Shown here in pieces: positions 1-8,611 of a DNA stretch of 15,296 bases (position 1 is its first letter; each line of letters opens with the position of its first letter). The notes under the pieces were generated by a model. The model made no database searches, was not told the origin of the DNA, and saw only the letters and a list, made by a program, of their open reading frames with translations. The position numbers were made by a program, and so were the translations under genes. The stretch comes from Candidatus Competibacteraceae bacterium (GTDB lineage: Bacteria; Pseudomonadota; Gammaproteobacteria; Competibacterales; Competibacteraceae), in assembly GCA_020445005.1 (NCBI GenBank), contig JAGRHM010000054.1, forward strand, positions 1 through 15,296. The letters run 5' to 3'.

Positions 1-1
1 T

Positions 2-499
2 TGCCGCAAACCGGTGATTGCAGCAGTCGCCGGCTATGCGCTGGGCGGCGGTTGCGAGTTGGCGATGATGTGCGATTTCATTCTGGCGGCGGACACTGCC
101 AAGTTTGGTCAGCCTGAAATCAAGCTGGGCATCCTGCCTGGCGCTGGGGGCACCCAGCGTCTGACCCGACTGGTGGGTAAGTCCAAGGCGATGGAGCTTT
201 GCCTGACCGGGCGCATGATGGATGTTGAGGAAGCCGAGCGCGCTGGACTGGTCAGCCGGATCGTGCCGGTGGCTGAATTGATCGAGGAGGCGACCAAAAC
301 CGCTGAGACCATTGCAGGCTATTCCCTGCCTGCGGTGATGATGACCAAGGAATGCGTCAACCGCTCCTATGAAACGAGTCTGGCGGAGGGGTTGTTGTTC
401 GAGCGCCGGACCTTCCACGCGGTATTTGCGACTGAAGATCAAAAGGAAGGCATGGAGGCGTTCGCCGGTAAACGCGCGGCGGAATTCAAGCACCTCTAA
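2..499 (+). CDS. Enoyl-CoA hydratase (crotonase family), C-terminal part; 5' end outside window
   Basis: Hydrates trans-2-enoyl-CoA to 3-hydroxyacyl-CoA in the cytoplasm. The reading frame is open from the first base of the window, and the residues before the GTG at 14 (C-R-K-P) belong to the family, so the gene is truncated by the window and that GTG is not the start. Visible are the oxyanion-hole segment [12 protein letters not shown], the first catalytic Glu in [18 protein letters not shown] and the second Glu in [10 protein letters not shown], so both active-site acids of crotonases are kept. The C-terminus ([17 protein letters not shown]) is the usual family ending. It lies 148 bp upstream of a 3-hydroxyacyl-CoA dehydrogenase on the same strand, the next enzyme of beta-oxidation or of the crotonyl-CoA/3-hydroxybutyryl-CoA interconversion. 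Chain-length specificity cannot be read from the sequence. Confidence 0.95.
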   Translation, partial: CRKPVIAAVAGYALGGGCELAMMCDFILAADTAKFGQPEIKLGILPGAGGTQRLTRLVGKSKAMELCLTGRMMDVEEAERAGLVSRIVPVAELIEEATKTAETIAGYSLPAVMMTKECVNRSYETSLAEGLLFERRTFHAVFATEDQKEGMEAFAGKRAAEFKHL

Positions 500-544
500 G
501 GCGCTGAAGAGATCGATCCGGCCAGCGGCGCATTGTGGAATGGG

Positions 545-573
545 TTGACCGGATCGTTGATTAAATCCACTAT
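545..573 (+). promoter_or_regulatory. Weak candidate promoter for the 3-hydroxyacyl-CoA dehydrogenase
   Basis: TTGACC (545-550) and CACTAT (568-573) are separated by exactly 17 bp, about 75 bp upstream of the ATG at 648. The -35 is good and the -10 poor, so this is only a candidate. The 148-bp gap after the hydratase leaves room for independent transcription, but read-through from the hydratase is equally possible. Confidence 0.25.
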
Positions 574-591
574 GTTTGCTGTTGTTAATGT

Positions 592-612
592 CTGGCGCTT
601 TTTGATCGCCAG
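592..612 (+). repeat. Small inverted repeat between hydratase and dehydrogenase genes
   Basis: CTGGCG (592-597) and CGCCAG (607-612) form a perfect 6-bp stem with a 9-nt loop, ending about 35 bp before the start codon. There is no T-tract after it, so it is a poor terminator. It could be an attenuating hairpin or simply chance. Confidence 0.3.
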
Positions 613-647
613 GAACTCGTGTCGTTAAAATCTAGAAGGAATAGACG

Positions 648-1544
648 ATGGAAATCAAAAAAGTTGGCGTGATGGGTTGTGGGGCGATGGGATTGGGTGT
701 AGCGCAGGTTTGCGCACAAGCGGGCATTCCGACGGTTGCGGTTAAAGCAACGCCGGGTTCAACAGACAAGATTCGGGCAGGACTGGAAAAATCGCTGGGC
801 AAGATGGTCGAACGCGGCAAAATGACCGCCGAGAAAAAAGACGAAACCCTCAGCCTGTTGCAATTCACAACTCAGGAAGAAGAGGTTGCGGGTTGCGATT
901 TGATCATTGAATCCATTATTGAAGATCTGGACACCAAGAAAGCGCTCTTTCAGCGGCTGGAGGGTATCGTCTCGCCACAGGCGTTGCTGACCACGAATAC
1001 TTCGACGCTTTCGGTGACTGCAATGATGGCGGTCTGCAATCATCGTGACCGGGTGGCGGGCCTGCACTTCTTTAACCCGGCGCCCGTGATGAAACTGGTT
1101 GAGATCATTCACGGCTTTGAGACTTCCGATGACGCGATTGAAACACTCGATACGTTTTGCAAGAAACTGGGCAAGGACCCGGTTATTGTGCAAGACACGA
1201 CGGGTTTTATCGTTAACCGCCTGCTAACGCCTTATATGCTGAGCGCTATCCGCCTCCTGGAGATGGGGACGGGCACGATTGGCGACATCGATCATGCCAT
1301 GAAGTCAGGCGCCGGACATCCGATGGGGCCGTTTGAACTGGCTGATTACATCGGTTTGGATGTTGTGGAAGCCATGACGCTGAACATTTATCAGGACATG
1401 CATCAGCCCCATGTATCTTCGCCACATACTCTGACCCGGTTGGTCCAGCTCGGCTATCTGGGTCGCAAGACCGGCAAGGGTTTCTACGATTATTCAACCA
1501 AGCCGCCGATGCCGAATCCGGCGCTGCGTCATCCGGTCGCCTAA
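648..1544 (+). CDS. 3-hydroxybutyryl-CoA (3-hydroxyacyl-CoA) dehydrogenase
   Basis: Oxidises 3-hydroxyacyl-CoA to 3-ketoacyl-CoA, or the reverse, with NAD(P). At 298 aa it is slightly longer than the usual 280-290 aa of stand-alone Hbd proteins. The N-terminal Rossmann motif is G-C-G-A-M-G (residues 10-15). The catalytic His is in GLHFFNPAP (His140), with its partner Glu at 152 (KLVEIIHG) and the NTSTLSVT segment near 117-124. The C-terminal helical domain has the family signature GHPMGPFELADYIGLD, and YLGRKTGKGFYDY closes it. The ATG at 648 is chosen because AGAAGGA lies about 7 bp upstream. Odd point: at the end of strand beta-2, where an acidic residue normally holds the NAD ribose, the sequence reads VKATPGS. 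The upstream hydratase supplies the preceding pathway step. A PHB, butyryl-CoA or general beta-oxidation role cannot be separated here. Confidence 0.93.
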   Translation: MEIKKVGVMGCGAMGLGVAQVCAQAGIPTVAVKATPGSTDKIRAGLEKSLGKMVERGKMTAEKKDETLSLLQFTTQEEEVAGCDLIIESIIEDLDTKKALFQRLEGIVSPQALLTTNTSTLSVTAMMAVCNHRDRVAGLHFFNPAPVMKLVEIIHGFETSDDAIETLDTFCKKLGKDPVIVQDTTGFIVNRLLTPYMLSAIRLLEMGTGTIGDIDHAMKSGAGHPMGPFELADYIGLDVVEAMTLNIYQDMHQPHVSSPHTLTRLVQLGYLGRKTGKGFYDYSTKPPMPNPALRHPVA

Positions 1545-1606
1545 TGCGTTATAGCGATCCTGGATAAGTTGTCGATTCGCTGGTCAAATCAACCTGGCGC
1601 TTCGCA

Positions 1607-1633
1607 CCCCTCCTCAGATTATCGAAGGAGGGG
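1607..1633. terminator. Candidate bidirectional terminator between convergent genes
   Basis: CCCCTCCT (1607-1614) and AGGAGGGG (1626-1633) make a perfect 8-bp GC-rich stem with an 11-nt loop. It sits in the 105-bp gap between the ends of the convergent dehydrogenase and accC genes, where a two-way terminator is expected. Neither side has a real T-tract, so intrinsic termination would be weak. Confidence 0.45.
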
Positions 1634-1649
1634 GATTTGCACTTGCTTC

Positions 1650-2996
1650 TTAGCGAACAGCTAGCAACTGCTTTTCCAGATAGTGGATATCCGTGCCGCC
1701 ATCCAGGAAACGGGCGTCACTGAGAATGCGCCGGTGCAGGGGCGCGTTGGTCTTGATGCCATCCACTACCAGTTCGGCCAGCGCCCCGCGCATCCGGGCA
1801 ATGGCCGCCTCGCGTGTTTCGCCATGCGCGATCAGTTTACCGATCATCGAGTCGTAGTTCGGCGGCACCCGATAGCCGTTATAAATGTGGGAGTCTACGC
1901 GGATACCTGGCCCGCCGGGCGCGTGGTACTGGGTAATGGTTCCCGGCGATGGAGTGAACAAATCCGGATCTTCCGCATTTAGTCGACATTCCAGAGCATG
2001 TCCCCGGACATGAATTTCGTCCTGATGGTAGCTTAATGGCTGACCGGCGGCGATGCGCAATTGCTCTTTGACGATATCTACCCCGGTGATCCACTCGGTA
2101 ACGGGATGCTCGACCTGTACGCGGGTGTTCATCTCGATGAAATAGAACTCGCCGTCCTGATACAAGAATTCAAAAGTGCCTGCGCCACGGTAGCCGATGC
2201 GTTGACAGGCGTCGACGCAAATGCTGCCAATCCTACGACGCTGCACGGTGCTGATGCCCGGCGCTGGCGCTTCCTCGATGACTTTTTGGTGGCGACGTTG
2301 CATAGAGCAATCGCGCTCACCAAGATGAATCGCATGGCCATGGGTGTCAGACAGCACCTGAATTTCGATATGGCGGGGATGATCCAGATATTTTTCCATA
2401 TAAACCGTTGGATTCCCAAACGCCGCATTGGCCTCGCTACGAGTCAGGTCAAGCGTCGTCAGCAACGCTGCTTCGCTATGCACGACGCGCATCCCGCGCC
2501 CGCCGCCGCCGCCCGCCGCCTTGATAATGACCGGATAACCAATCTCGCGAGCGATTCGCAGCGTACTCTGGTCATCATCGTTTAGCGATCCGCTGGAACC
2601 GGGTACGCAAGGTACGCCGGCTTCCTGCATCGCCCGAATCGCGGATACCTTGTCACCCATCAGGCGGATAGTGTCCGGGCGGGGGCCGATAAAAATGAAG
2701 CCGCTTTGTTCGACCCGTTCGGCGAAATCGGCGTTCTCAGACAGGAAACCGTAACCGGGATGGATGGCCACCGCGTCGGTGACCTCAGCGGCGCTGATGA
2801 TCGCCGGCATGTTCAGATAGCTTTCAGCCGCCGGCGGCGGACCAATACAGACCGTTTCATCGGCTAACCGGACATGCTTGAGGTCGCGATCCACGGTGGA
2901 ATGCAGGGCTACAGTGCGGATGCCCAGTTCCCGACAGGCCCGCAGGATGCGCAGGGCGATTTCACCCCGATTGGCGATGACCACTTTTTCGAGCAT
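1650..2996 (-). CDS. accC: Acetyl-CoA carboxylase, biotin carboxylase subunit
   Basis: Carries out ATP-dependent carboxylation of the biotin on AccB, the first half-reaction of malonyl-CoA synthesis for fatty acids. At 448 aa it has the normal length. The N-terminal domain starts [13 protein letters not shown] (8-20), followed by [10 protein letters not shown] near 79-88. The ATP-grasp glycine-rich loop [10 protein letters not shown] is at 160-169. Active-site residues are kept at positions equivalent to E. coli AccC: Cys230 and Lys238 in the [10 protein letters not shown] segment, and Glu288, Asn290 and Arg292 in [13 protein letters not shown]. The ATG at 2996 follows the accB stop by only 10 bp, so the genes are cotranscribed in the order aroQ-accB-accC. 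No internal damage was seen. Confidence 0.98.
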   Translation of the reverse strand: MLEKVVIANRGEIALRILRACRELGIRTVALHSTVDRDLKHVRLADETVCIGPPPAAESYLNMPAIISAAEVTDAVAIHPGYGFLSENADFAERVEQSGFIFIGPRPDTIRLMGDKVSAIRAMQEAGVPCVPGSSGSLNDDDQSTLRIAREIGYPVIIKAAGGGGGRGMRVVHSEAALLTTLDLTRSEANAAFGNPTVYMEKYLDHPRHIEIQVLSDTHGHAIHLGERDCSMQRRHQKVIEEAPAPGISTVQRRRIGSICVDACQRIGYRGAGTFEFLYQDGEFYFIEMNTRVQVEHPVTEWITGVDIVKEQLRIAAGQPLSYHQDEIHVRGHALECRLNAEDPDLFTPSPGTITQYHAPGGPGIRVDSHIYNGYRVPPNYDSMIGKLIAHGETREAAIARMRGALAELVVDGIKTNAPLHRRILSDARFLDGGTDIHYLEKQLLAVR

Positions 2997-3006
2997 GGCG
3001 GTCGGG

Positions 3007-3495
3007 CTATTCGATAATCAGCAACGGTTGATCGTATTCGACTGGTTGGCCGTTTTCGACCAGCAGGCGGGTCACGACGCCCGCATGGTCGGCTTCGATC
3101 TGATTGAACATTTTCATGGCTTCAATGATACAGACCGGATCGCCGATGTTGACGTGTTGGCCGATTTCGATAAATGGTTTGGAGCCAGGGGAAGCCGAAC
3201 GGTAGAAAGTGCCGACCATCGGCGCGTGCAGCACATGTCCCTTCAAGGTCTCTGTTTCGTTGGCCGGCGCGGCTGCGGGTGTGACTGGCGCCGGCATCGG
3301 TCCAGACGACGGTGGGCCATAGCCAGGCGTAGCCCACCCGGGCGGCACCATGATCATGGGCGCGCTGCTCGCGCTGCTTTGTGGGTGGCGACTGATGCGC
3401 ACCGAATCCTCGCCTTCCTTGATTTCGATTTCGGCGATGCCCGAGGTTTCGAGCAATTCGATGAGTTTCTTGATCTTGCGAATATCCGTGGGCAT
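3007..3495 (-). CDS. accB: Acetyl-CoA carboxylase, biotin carboxyl carrier protein
   Basis: Carries the biotin that is carboxylated by AccC and then transfers the carboxyl group to acetyl-CoA on the AccA/AccD transferase. It has 162 aa, typical of BCCP. The N-terminal segment starts [15 protein letters not shown]. Residues about 38-80 form a Pro/Ala/Gly-rich flexible linker. The C-terminal lipoyl-type domain has the biotinylation motif EAMKM with the target Lys at 128, and the 'thumb'-like [15 protein letters not shown] at about 90-104. The start lies 8 bp after the aroQ stop and the end lies 10 bp before accC. There is no obvious Shine-Dalgarno in that short gap, so translational coupling to aroQ is plausible. 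Confidence 0.98.
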   Translation of the reverse strand: MPTDIRKIKKLIELLETSGIAEIEIKEGEDSVRISRHPQSSASSAPMIMVPPGWATPGYGPPSSGPMPAPVTPAAAPANETETLKGHVLHAPMVGTFYRSASPGSKPFIEIGQHVNIGDPVCIIEAMKMFNQIEADHAGVVTRLLVENGQPVEYDQPLLIIE

Positions 3496-3503
3496 GGCGA
3501 GAG

Positions 3504-3956
3504 TTACCGGTTCAGGGCGGCAAGGCGGCGGTCAGCAGCTTGTAAGGCTAATTCGTAGCCCTGAGGGCCCAGTCCACTGATTACGCCGACGGCGATGTCG
3601 GACAGATAGGAGTGATGGCGGAAAGACTCGCGGGCGAAGACATTCGAGAGATGGACTTCGATAAATGGGATGTTGACCCCGAGCAGCGCATCGCGCAACG
3701 CTACGCTGGTGTGGGTGAACGCAGCGGGGTTGATGATGATGAAGGCAACGCTCTCCTGGCGAGCGGCATGGATGCGATCCAGCAGCGCATGTTCAGCGTT
3801 GCTCTGGAAACAGATTAATTCATGCGATCCGATGTCTTTCGCCAGTTCCATACAGCGCTGCTCGATATCAGCCAGCGTGTCGGAACCGTAGAGTGCGGGT
3901 TCACGGGTTCCCAGCAAATTCAGATTGGGGCCGTTCAACAGCAGCAGTTTAGCCAT
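3504..3956 (-). CDS. aroQ: 3-dehydroquinate dehydratase, type II
   Basis: Converts 3-dehydroquinate to 3-dehydroshikimate, the third step of the shikimate pathway. It has 150 aa from the ATG at 3956, the normal size. A TTG 24 bp further upstream would extend it but is disfavoured, because [16 protein letters not shown] is the usual family N-terminus. The catalytic Tyr is at position 23 (ALYGSD). The [17 protein letters not shown] segment lines the active site, and the catalytic His102 lies in IEVHLSN. It is followed within 8 bp by accB, an aroQ-accB-accC order that is common in gammaproteobacteria and explains why a shikimate enzyme travels with fatty-acid genes. A 112-bp gap separates it from dtd upstream, so the operon promoter is probably there, though no clear -10/-35 pair was found. 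Confidence 0.97.
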   Translation of the reverse strand: MAKLLLLNGPNLNLLGTREPALYGSDTLADIEQRCMELAKDIGSHELICFQSNAEHALLDRIHAARQESVAFIIINPAAFTHTSVALRDALLGVNIPFIEVHLSNVFARESFRHHSYLSDIAVGVISGLGPQGYELALQAADRRLAALNR

Positions 3957-4068
3957 AGGTGAAGCAGTAATCCTTGCCAATCAAAGCGCGCGATTTTGCA
4001 TCAAGGCCGGTGGACTGTCCAGCGCGAAACCCGCCGAGCAGGATGAAAGGCGCAACGTGAATCTGCAA

Positions 4069-4518
4069 TCAGCCCTCCGGAGTCGCTCGCAGCCAGAAGG
4101 TCACAGGTCCCTCATTGACCAAACCAACCCGCATGTGCGCGCCAAAGCGGCCGGTAGCAACCGGGATGTGCTGTTGAACGGCCTGGGCAACCAGATAATC
4201 AAATAACCGTTCGCCTTCTACGGGCGGCGCGGCCGAGGTAAAGCTGGGCCGCATCCCTTTACGTGTATCGGCCGCAAGGGTGAACTGCGGGACCAGCAAC
4301 AGGCCGCCGCCGGTATCCCGCAAGCTCAGGTTCATTTTGCCTTCGGAGTCGGCGAATACCCGGTAGCCAAGCAATCGTTCCAGAAGACGGTCGGCCTGGC
4401 TCTCGCTATCACCGCGCTCAACGCCGACTAGTGTCAGCAATCCTGCACCGATCTCACCCACAATACGCCCGTCGACTTCGACGCGCGCCTCGCTGACCCG
4501 TTGCAACAAACCGATCAT
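4069..4518 (-). CDS. dtd: D-aminoacyl-tRNA deacylase
   Basis: Removes D-amino acids (and glycine mis-charged on tRNAAla) from tRNA, a proofreading enzyme of the cytoplasm that works as a homodimer. It has 149 aa, full length. The N-terminus [17 protein letters not shown] is typical. The first active-site motif reads [13 protein letters not shown] at 76-88, with Pro77 where many family members have Ser (SQFTL). The second motif NEGPVT holds the Gly137-Pro138 pair that forms the cross-subunit cis-Gly-Pro chirality filter. The start overlaps the end of pip by 4 bp (ATGA), so the two are translationally coupled. The Ser-to-Pro change is believed to be a natural variant in other proteobacteria rather than damage. 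Confidence 0.96.
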   Translation of the reverse strand: MIGLLQRVSEARVEVDGRIVGEIGAGLLTLVGVERGDSESQADRLLERLLGYRVFADSEGKMNLSLRDTGGGLLLVPQFTLAADTRKGMRPSFTSAAPPVEGERLFDYLVAQAVQQHIPVATGRFGAHMRVGLVNEGPVTFWLRATPEG

Positions 4519-5465
4519 GCCAGTTGATCCGCGAAGTGCTCGGTAGCGGTGATCAGTTCATGCACGATTCCCGGTTCGCTGGCGGCGTGCCCAGCGGTCG
4601 GCACAATCCGTAGTTCCGCCTCTGGCCAAGTCTGATGCAACGCCCAGGCATTATCCAGCGGGCAAATCACGTCATAACGGCCATGAACGATAAAACCGGG
4701 AATATCGCGTAAGCGATGGGCGTCGCGCAGGAGCTGATTCGCTTCCATGAAGCAATGATGGGTGAAGTAATGGCATTCGATGCGCGCCAGACTCAGGGCG
4801 CGGTGAGCCTCGCTGAACTGTTCGACGACGGTTGGATTGCTTTCCAGGGTCAAAGTGGCGCCTTCCCAGGTCGACCAGGCTTTAGCAGCGCGCATTTGCT
4901 CCAACTCGTTGGAACTGGTCAATCGGCTGTAGTAGGCGCGAACCAGATCATAGCGCTCCGCCGCCGGAATCGGGGCGGTAAAATGCTCCCATAGATCCGG
5001 AAACAGGCGGCTAGCGCCTTCCTGGTAAAACCAGTGAATGTCCCAATCCCGGCACAGGAAGACGCCGCGCAGGATCAGTCCGAGTACACGCTCGGGATGG
5101 GTCTCGGCATAGGCCAGCGCCAGGGTTGATCCCCAGGAGCCGCCAAACACCACCCAGTGGTCGATACGCAAATGTTCACGCAGCCTTTCAATGTCTGCGA
5201 TCAGATGTCCGGTCGTATTGTTGCGTAACTCGGCATGCGGGCTGGACCGGCCGCTGCCGCGCTGGTCGAACAGGACGATGTGATAACGATGTGGATCGAA
5301 GAAGCGCCGATGCATCGGTTCGCAGCCCGCGCCCGGGCCGCCATGCAAGAACAAGACGGGCAACCCTTCAGAAACGCCGCATTCCTCGACGTAGAGCGTG
5401 TGCAGATTGTCAACCGCCAAGTGCTGCGTAGCGTAGGGTTTGATGTCGGGAAACAGGACGCGCAT
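4515..5465 (-). CDS. pip: Proline iminopeptidase (alpha/beta hydrolase, peptidase family S33)
   Basis: Releases N-terminal proline from peptides in the cytoplasm. It has 316 aa, the usual length. The oxyanion region HGGPGAGC is at 41-48, followed by DQRGSGRS. The nucleophile elbow GGSWGS has Ser110. The catalytic Asp is in GRYDVICP (about 265) and the catalytic His in TAGHAASEP (293). The cap domain contains the family-typical [16 protein letters not shown]. The ATG at 5465 is supported by GGAG about 6 bp upstream. It ends inside the first codon of dtd (4-bp overlap). The upstream gap carries a mobile-type intergenic repeat, so the pip-dtd promoter region may have been altered by that insertion. 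Confidence 0.96.
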   Translation of the reverse strand: MRVLFPDIKPYATQHLAVDNLHTLYVEECGVSEGLPVLFLHGGPGAGCEPMHRRFFDPHRYHIVLFDQRGSGRSSPHAELRNNTTGHLIADIERLREHLRIDHWVVFGGSWGSTLALAYAETHPERVLGLILRGVFLCRDWDIHWFYQEGASRLFPDLWEHFTAPIPAAERYDLVRAYYSRLTSSNELEQMRAAKAWSTWEGATLTLESNPTVVEQFSEAHRALSLARIECHYFTHHCFMEANQLLRDAHRLRDIPGFIVHGRYDVICPLDNAWALHQTWPEAELRIVPTAGHAASEPGIVHELITATEHFADQLA

Positions 5466-5498
5466 GAAGACTCCAGTTTAGAAACTATACGAAAAATC

Positions 5499-5573
5499 CG
5501 TAGCCGGGATGCAGGCCGTCAGGCTGAAATCCAGGGCTTTCCCGGATTCCGCTACGCTCCATCCGGGCTACAC
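5499..5573. repeat. Interspersed hairpin repeat (GTAGCCCGGATGGAG family)
   Basis: The outer arms CGTAGCCGGGATGCAG (from 5499) and CTCCATCCGGGCTAC (ending about 5573) are near reverse complements. Inside them a second hairpin, AATCC-A-GGG then CTTT then CCC-GGATT, lies at about 5528-5548. The arm sequence, read on the - strand, is the GTAGCCCGGATGGAGCG...GGAATCCGGG element scattered between genes in many gamma- and betaproteobacteria (recognised from memory, not searched). It lies between the starts/ends of pip and the HAD gene and could act as a transcript-end hairpin. No second copy was noticed in the window. Confidence 0.65.
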
Positions 5574-5584
5574 TCGTTTTTAAT

Positions 5585-6337
5585 TCACAGAATGTAATCG
5601 ACGACGGCGTCGAGATCATCAAACACGCGCCCGCCGTGAGGTTCGACCTTGGGTTCATCGCCGGGACGGTATTTGCCGGTTCGCACCAGCGCGCCGCGCA
5701 ACCCGGCGGCCAATGCGCCACACACATCCATTTCCGCGTCATCACCCACCATCAACACATCATGCGGCGGCAGGCCCAGGCTGTTCACCGCCGCCAGGAA
5801 AAACTCGGTCGACGGCTTGCCCAACACCACCGCTTCCAGTTCGGCGGCATATTCCAGCGCCGCCATGAAGGGACCTATATCCAGGCTCAGGTCGTTGCCT
5901 TCCCGAAAATAACGGTTGGAACCCATCGCCAGCAAAGGGACGCCGTCTAGCAGCAATCGAAAGCACTGATTAAGCGCTGCATAGGTAAAGCCGGGACCGG
6001 CATCGCCCAGTAGCACCGCGCCGGGCGCTGGCCCAAGCAGGTCAGCGAACTCGCCCTGGATAGCGGGATGAACCAGTAAGTGTGGACTCAATTGACGAGC
6101 GATTAGATAGTTGCGGGCGGCGACCACCGGAGTGAACAGGTGTTCGATCTCGACTTCCAGCCCCATGCGCGTCAATCGGTCGACGATGGCGTCGCGGGTT
6201 AATCGGGTGCTGTTGGTAATGAAACGCATCGGAATACCGGCAGCCTGCAAGCTCAACAGGGCTTCGCGGGAGCCGGGCAAGGGATAGTCGCCGATGTACA
6301 ACACACCTTCGAGATCAAACAGGGCGCCGTGGATCAT
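5585..6337 (-). CDS. HAD-superfamily phosphatase, NagD/LHPP-like (HAD-IIA)
   Basis: A probable cytoplasmic phosphatase with unknown substrate. From the ATG at 6337 it has 250 aa, matching LHPP-type HAD-IIA proteins. An in-frame ATG at 6442 would add 35 residues without family resemblance, and GAGAAAGAC just before 6337 can serve as a ribosome site. Motif I is FDLEGVLYIGD: nucleophile Asp8, but Glu10 where most HAD phosphatases have the general-acid Asp. Motif II is ITNST (Thr41), motif III is LGKPS (Lys174), and motif IV is GDDAEMD (198-204). A cap domain of the C2 type fits between motifs II and III. It lies between the repeat and hemH on the same strand; the neighbours give no clue to its substrate. 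Confidence 0.85.
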   Translation of the reverse strand: MIHGALFDLEGVLYIGDYPLPGSREALLSLQAAGIPMRFITNSTRLTRDAIVDRLTRMGLEVEIEHLFTPVVAARNYLIARQLSPHLLVHPAIQGEFADLLGPAPGAVLLGDAGPGFTYAALNQCFRLLLDGVPLLAMGSNRYFREGNDLSLDIGPFMAALEYAAELEAVVLGKPSTEFFLAAVNSLGLPPHDVLMVGDDAEMDVCGALAAGLRGALVRTGKYRPGDEPKVEPHGGRVFDDLDAVVDYIL

Positions 6338-6450
6338 GTCTTTCTCATGGGATTGGATTCGTAACCACGCCGCACGGACCGCGGGGGCTACCATTTTCAT
6401 GAGTATAGAAGGCAATTGCGCAAGGAAGACTGGAATTGTCAATTAATCGA

Positions 6451-7560
6451 TTAAGCCGCTGCGCCCATAGCCCGCGCCCGGTGACTGCGGGTTGCGCATT
6501 CAGTGGCAACCGCATCAGCATTGTACTGGGCGCTGAATTCCGGCCAACCGGCCGCATGCTGTTCAACAAGCCTGGTCAGGGCGGTAATGTGGTCGGATGC
6601 ATCGTTGAGAGCCGGCAGATAACGGTAACGCTCGCCGCCGGCGTCGAGAAAGGTCTGGCGATTTTCCATGGCGATTTCTTCCAGGGTTTCCAGACAATCC
6701 GCAGCGAAGCCTGGGCACACCACGTCCACGCTCTTGACGCCGACTTTCGCCCAGTCCGTCAACAGTGTGCTGGTGTAGGGTTGTAACCATTCGGCGCGGC
6801 CAAAGCGGGATTGGAAAGCGACAGCCCACTGCTCTGGCGTCAGCTCCAGCCGTTCAGCCACCAGACGAGCGGTCTTGTGGCACTGGCAGTGATAGGGATC
6901 GCCGGCCAGCAGATTGCGCTTGGGCAAGCCGTGGAAGGAAAACAGCAGCCGTTCGCCAGACTGTTCGGCGCGGTCGGCCCGGATATGAGCGGCTAGCACA
7001 TCGAGATAGCCGGGATCATCGTGATATTGCGCAATAAAGCGCAGTTCCGGCAACCAACGCCAAGTGCGCAATTCGTTAGTGACGGCATCGAAAGTCGAGG
7101 CCGTGGTCGCGGCGGAATAGTGCGGGTAAAGGGGTAGCACCAGTAACCGTTCAGCGCCAGCGGCCTGTAGCTCAGCCAAAGCGGAGGCAATAGAGGGCTG
7201 GCCGTAGCGCATGCCTAGCGCAACCCGCACCGGACCGAGGCAGCGCCCAGTCAGGCTCTCGGCCAGCGCCGCTGCCTGCCGGCGACTGATGGCCAGTAAG
7301 GGTGAACCTTCCGAAGTCCAAATCATCGCGTATTTGCGCGCGGATTGAGCGGGACGGATGCGGAGAATAATGCCATGCAGGATCAACCACCATAGAGGCC
7401 GGGGTATTTCCACCACCCGTGAATCCCAGAGAAATTCTGCCAGGTACCGGCGTAGGGCGGATGGTGTAGGGGCATCGGGCGTACCAAGGTTAGCTAGTAA
7501 TATTCCGGCGCCCGCCGGTCGATCATGGGTGAAGGTCGGGGTCATGGTGGATTTCATCAT
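6451..7560 (-). CDS. hemH: Ferrochelatase
   Basis: Inserts Fe2+ into protoporphyrin IX, the last step of haem synthesis, at the membrane surface. From the ATG at 7560 it has 369 aa; a further 45 codons upstream are open but would run into the divergent promoter and do not resemble the family. Starts at 7557 and 7545 are also possible. The N-terminal ILLANLGTPDAPTPSALRRYLAEFL is classic. The catalytic His is in LFSFHGLPKRN (about residue 210), and the acidic partner in FGRAEWLQPYT (Glu about 257). The C-terminus (VEQHAAGWPEF) is followed by a short, probably disordered tail. Transcribed divergently from the hprA-like gene. Confidence 0.95.
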   Translation of the reverse strand: MMKSTMTPTFTHDRPAGAGILLANLGTPDAPTPSALRRYLAEFLWDSRVVEIPRPLWWLILHGIILRIRPAQSARKYAMIWTSEGSPLLAISRRQAAALAESLTGRCLGPVRVALGMRYGQPSIASALAELQAAGAERLLVLPLYPHYSAATTASTFDAVTNELRTWRWLPELRFIAQYHDDPGYLDVLAAHIRADRAEQSGERLLFSFHGLPKRNLLAGDPYHCQCHKTARLVAERLELTPEQWAVAFQSRFGRAEWLQPYTSTLLTDWAKVGVKSVDVVCPGFAADCLETLEEIAMENRQTFLDAGGERYRYLPALNDASDHITALTRLVEQHAAGWPEFSAQYNADAVATECATRSHRARAMGAAA

Positions 7561-7598
7561 GGCGCTGTAGCGTCTCGCAGTCTTAGGGGTTGGATGCC

Positions 7599-7625
7599 TA
7601 TAATGAAGCCAATCGATTACTGGAG
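7599..7625 (+). promoter_or_regulatory. -10 box and ribosome site of the hprA-like gene
   Basis: A perfect TATAAT lies at 7599-7604, 33 bp before the ATG at 7637, followed by the Shine-Dalgarno CTGGAGG around 7619-7625. The -35 region is weak (no TTGACA 16-18 bp upstream). The site lies in the 76-bp space between two divergent genes, so the hemH promoter must overlap it. Confidence 0.5.
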
Positions 7626-7636
7626 GTTCCCTTACC

Positions 7637-8593
7637 ATGCGGGGTGTGTTTCTCGATCGGGATTCGCTGGACTCCGGCGATCTTGACTTTGGCAACCTGA
7701 ACCGGGTCTTACCGGAACTGCATTGTTACTCCGCGACGGCTGCTGATGAAGTCGCGGAGCGCATTGCCGACGCTGAAGTCGTGATTAGCAATAAAGTGCA
7801 ACTGGATGCTGCTACGTTGGAACAGGCCCGCCGCCTGAAACTGATCTGCGTGGCCGCGACTGGGGTGAACAATATTGATTTGGAGGCGGCGGCGCGACGC
7901 GGTCTAACGGTCTGCAATTGTCGCGGCTATGGCACGGCCTCGGTCGTTCAGCATGTCTTCGCGCTGTTGCTGAGCTTGATGACCCGCTTGCCCGAGTACC
8001 GTCAGGCGGTGCGCGAGGGGCGCTGGCAACAGGCGCGTCAGTTCTGCTTGCTGGATTATCCCATCCGCGAGTTGGCGGGTAAAACGCTGGGCATCGTCGG
8101 TTACGGCGAACTGGGACAAGGCGTGGCGCGCGTTGCGGAAGTCTTTGGGATGAAGGTATTGGTTGCGCAGCGCCCCGGCGCTGTTGAGGAACAGGAAGGC
8201 CGGATTCCCTTGCCGATTCTGCTGCCGCAAGTGGACGTACTCAGCCTGCATTGTCCGCTGACTTCAGAAACCCGGGGGTTGATTGGCGCTTGGGAGCTGG
8301 CACTAATGAAGCGCGACGCCATCCTGATCAACACGGCGCGTGGCGGGTTGGTGGATGAAACGCTGTTGGCTAATGCATTGCGCCAAGGCGCGTTGGGCGG
8401 CGCGGGTGTGGATGTATTGAGTCTGGAGCCGCCTGTCAATGGTAATCCGCTGCTGGCGCTGGACATTCCCAACCTGATCGTTACCCCGCATAGCGCCTGG
8501 GGCAGCCGCGAATCCCGCCAGCGCATGGTCGAGCAGTTGGCGGAGAATATCCAGGGTTGGCTGGATGGGAAATCGGTGCGGGTTGTGACATAA
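7637..8593 (+). CDS. D-2-hydroxyacid dehydrogenase, probable hydroxypyruvate reductase / glycerate dehydrogenase
   Basis: Probably reduces hydroxypyruvate (or glyoxylate) to D-glycerate (glycolate) with NAD(P)H. It has 318 aa, typical. The NAD-binding motif GYGELG is at 155-160. The catalytic trio of the D-hydroxyacid dehydrogenase family is present: Arg235 in NTARGGLVDE, Glu264 in DVLSLEPP, and His285 in TPHSAWGS. After beta-2 the cofactor-selecting residues read VAQRPGA (Gln-Arg instead of an acid), so NADPH use is possible. The start has a good GGAGG and a TATAAT upstream. HprA is the best guess by overall resemblance; GhrB or another 2-hydroxyacid dehydrogenase cannot be excluded. It converges on uvrA with an 18-bp AT-rich gap. 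Confidence 0.88.
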   Translation: MRGVFLDRDSLDSGDLDFGNLNRVLPELHCYSATAADEVAERIADAEVVISNKVQLDAATLEQARRLKLICVAATGVNNIDLEAAARRGLTVCNCRGYGTASVVQHVFALLLSLMTRLPEYRQAVREGRWQQARQFCLLDYPIRELAGKTLGIVGYGELGQGVARVAEVFGMKVLVAQRPGAVEEQEGRIPLPILLPQVDVLSLHCPLTSETRGLIGAWELALMKRDAILINTARGGLVDETLLANALRQGALGGAGVDVLSLEPPVNGNPLLALDIPNLIVTPHSAWGSRESRQRMVEQLAENIQGWLDGKSVRVVT

Positions 8594-8611
8594 TTTTTTT
8601 ATAATCAATGC

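Noticed and set aside
7561..7695. N-terminal 45-codon extension of ferrochelatase
   Set aside because: It would overlap the coding start and promoter of the divergent dehydrogenase, and the family N-terminus (LLANLGTPDAP) begins shortly after the ATG at 7560.
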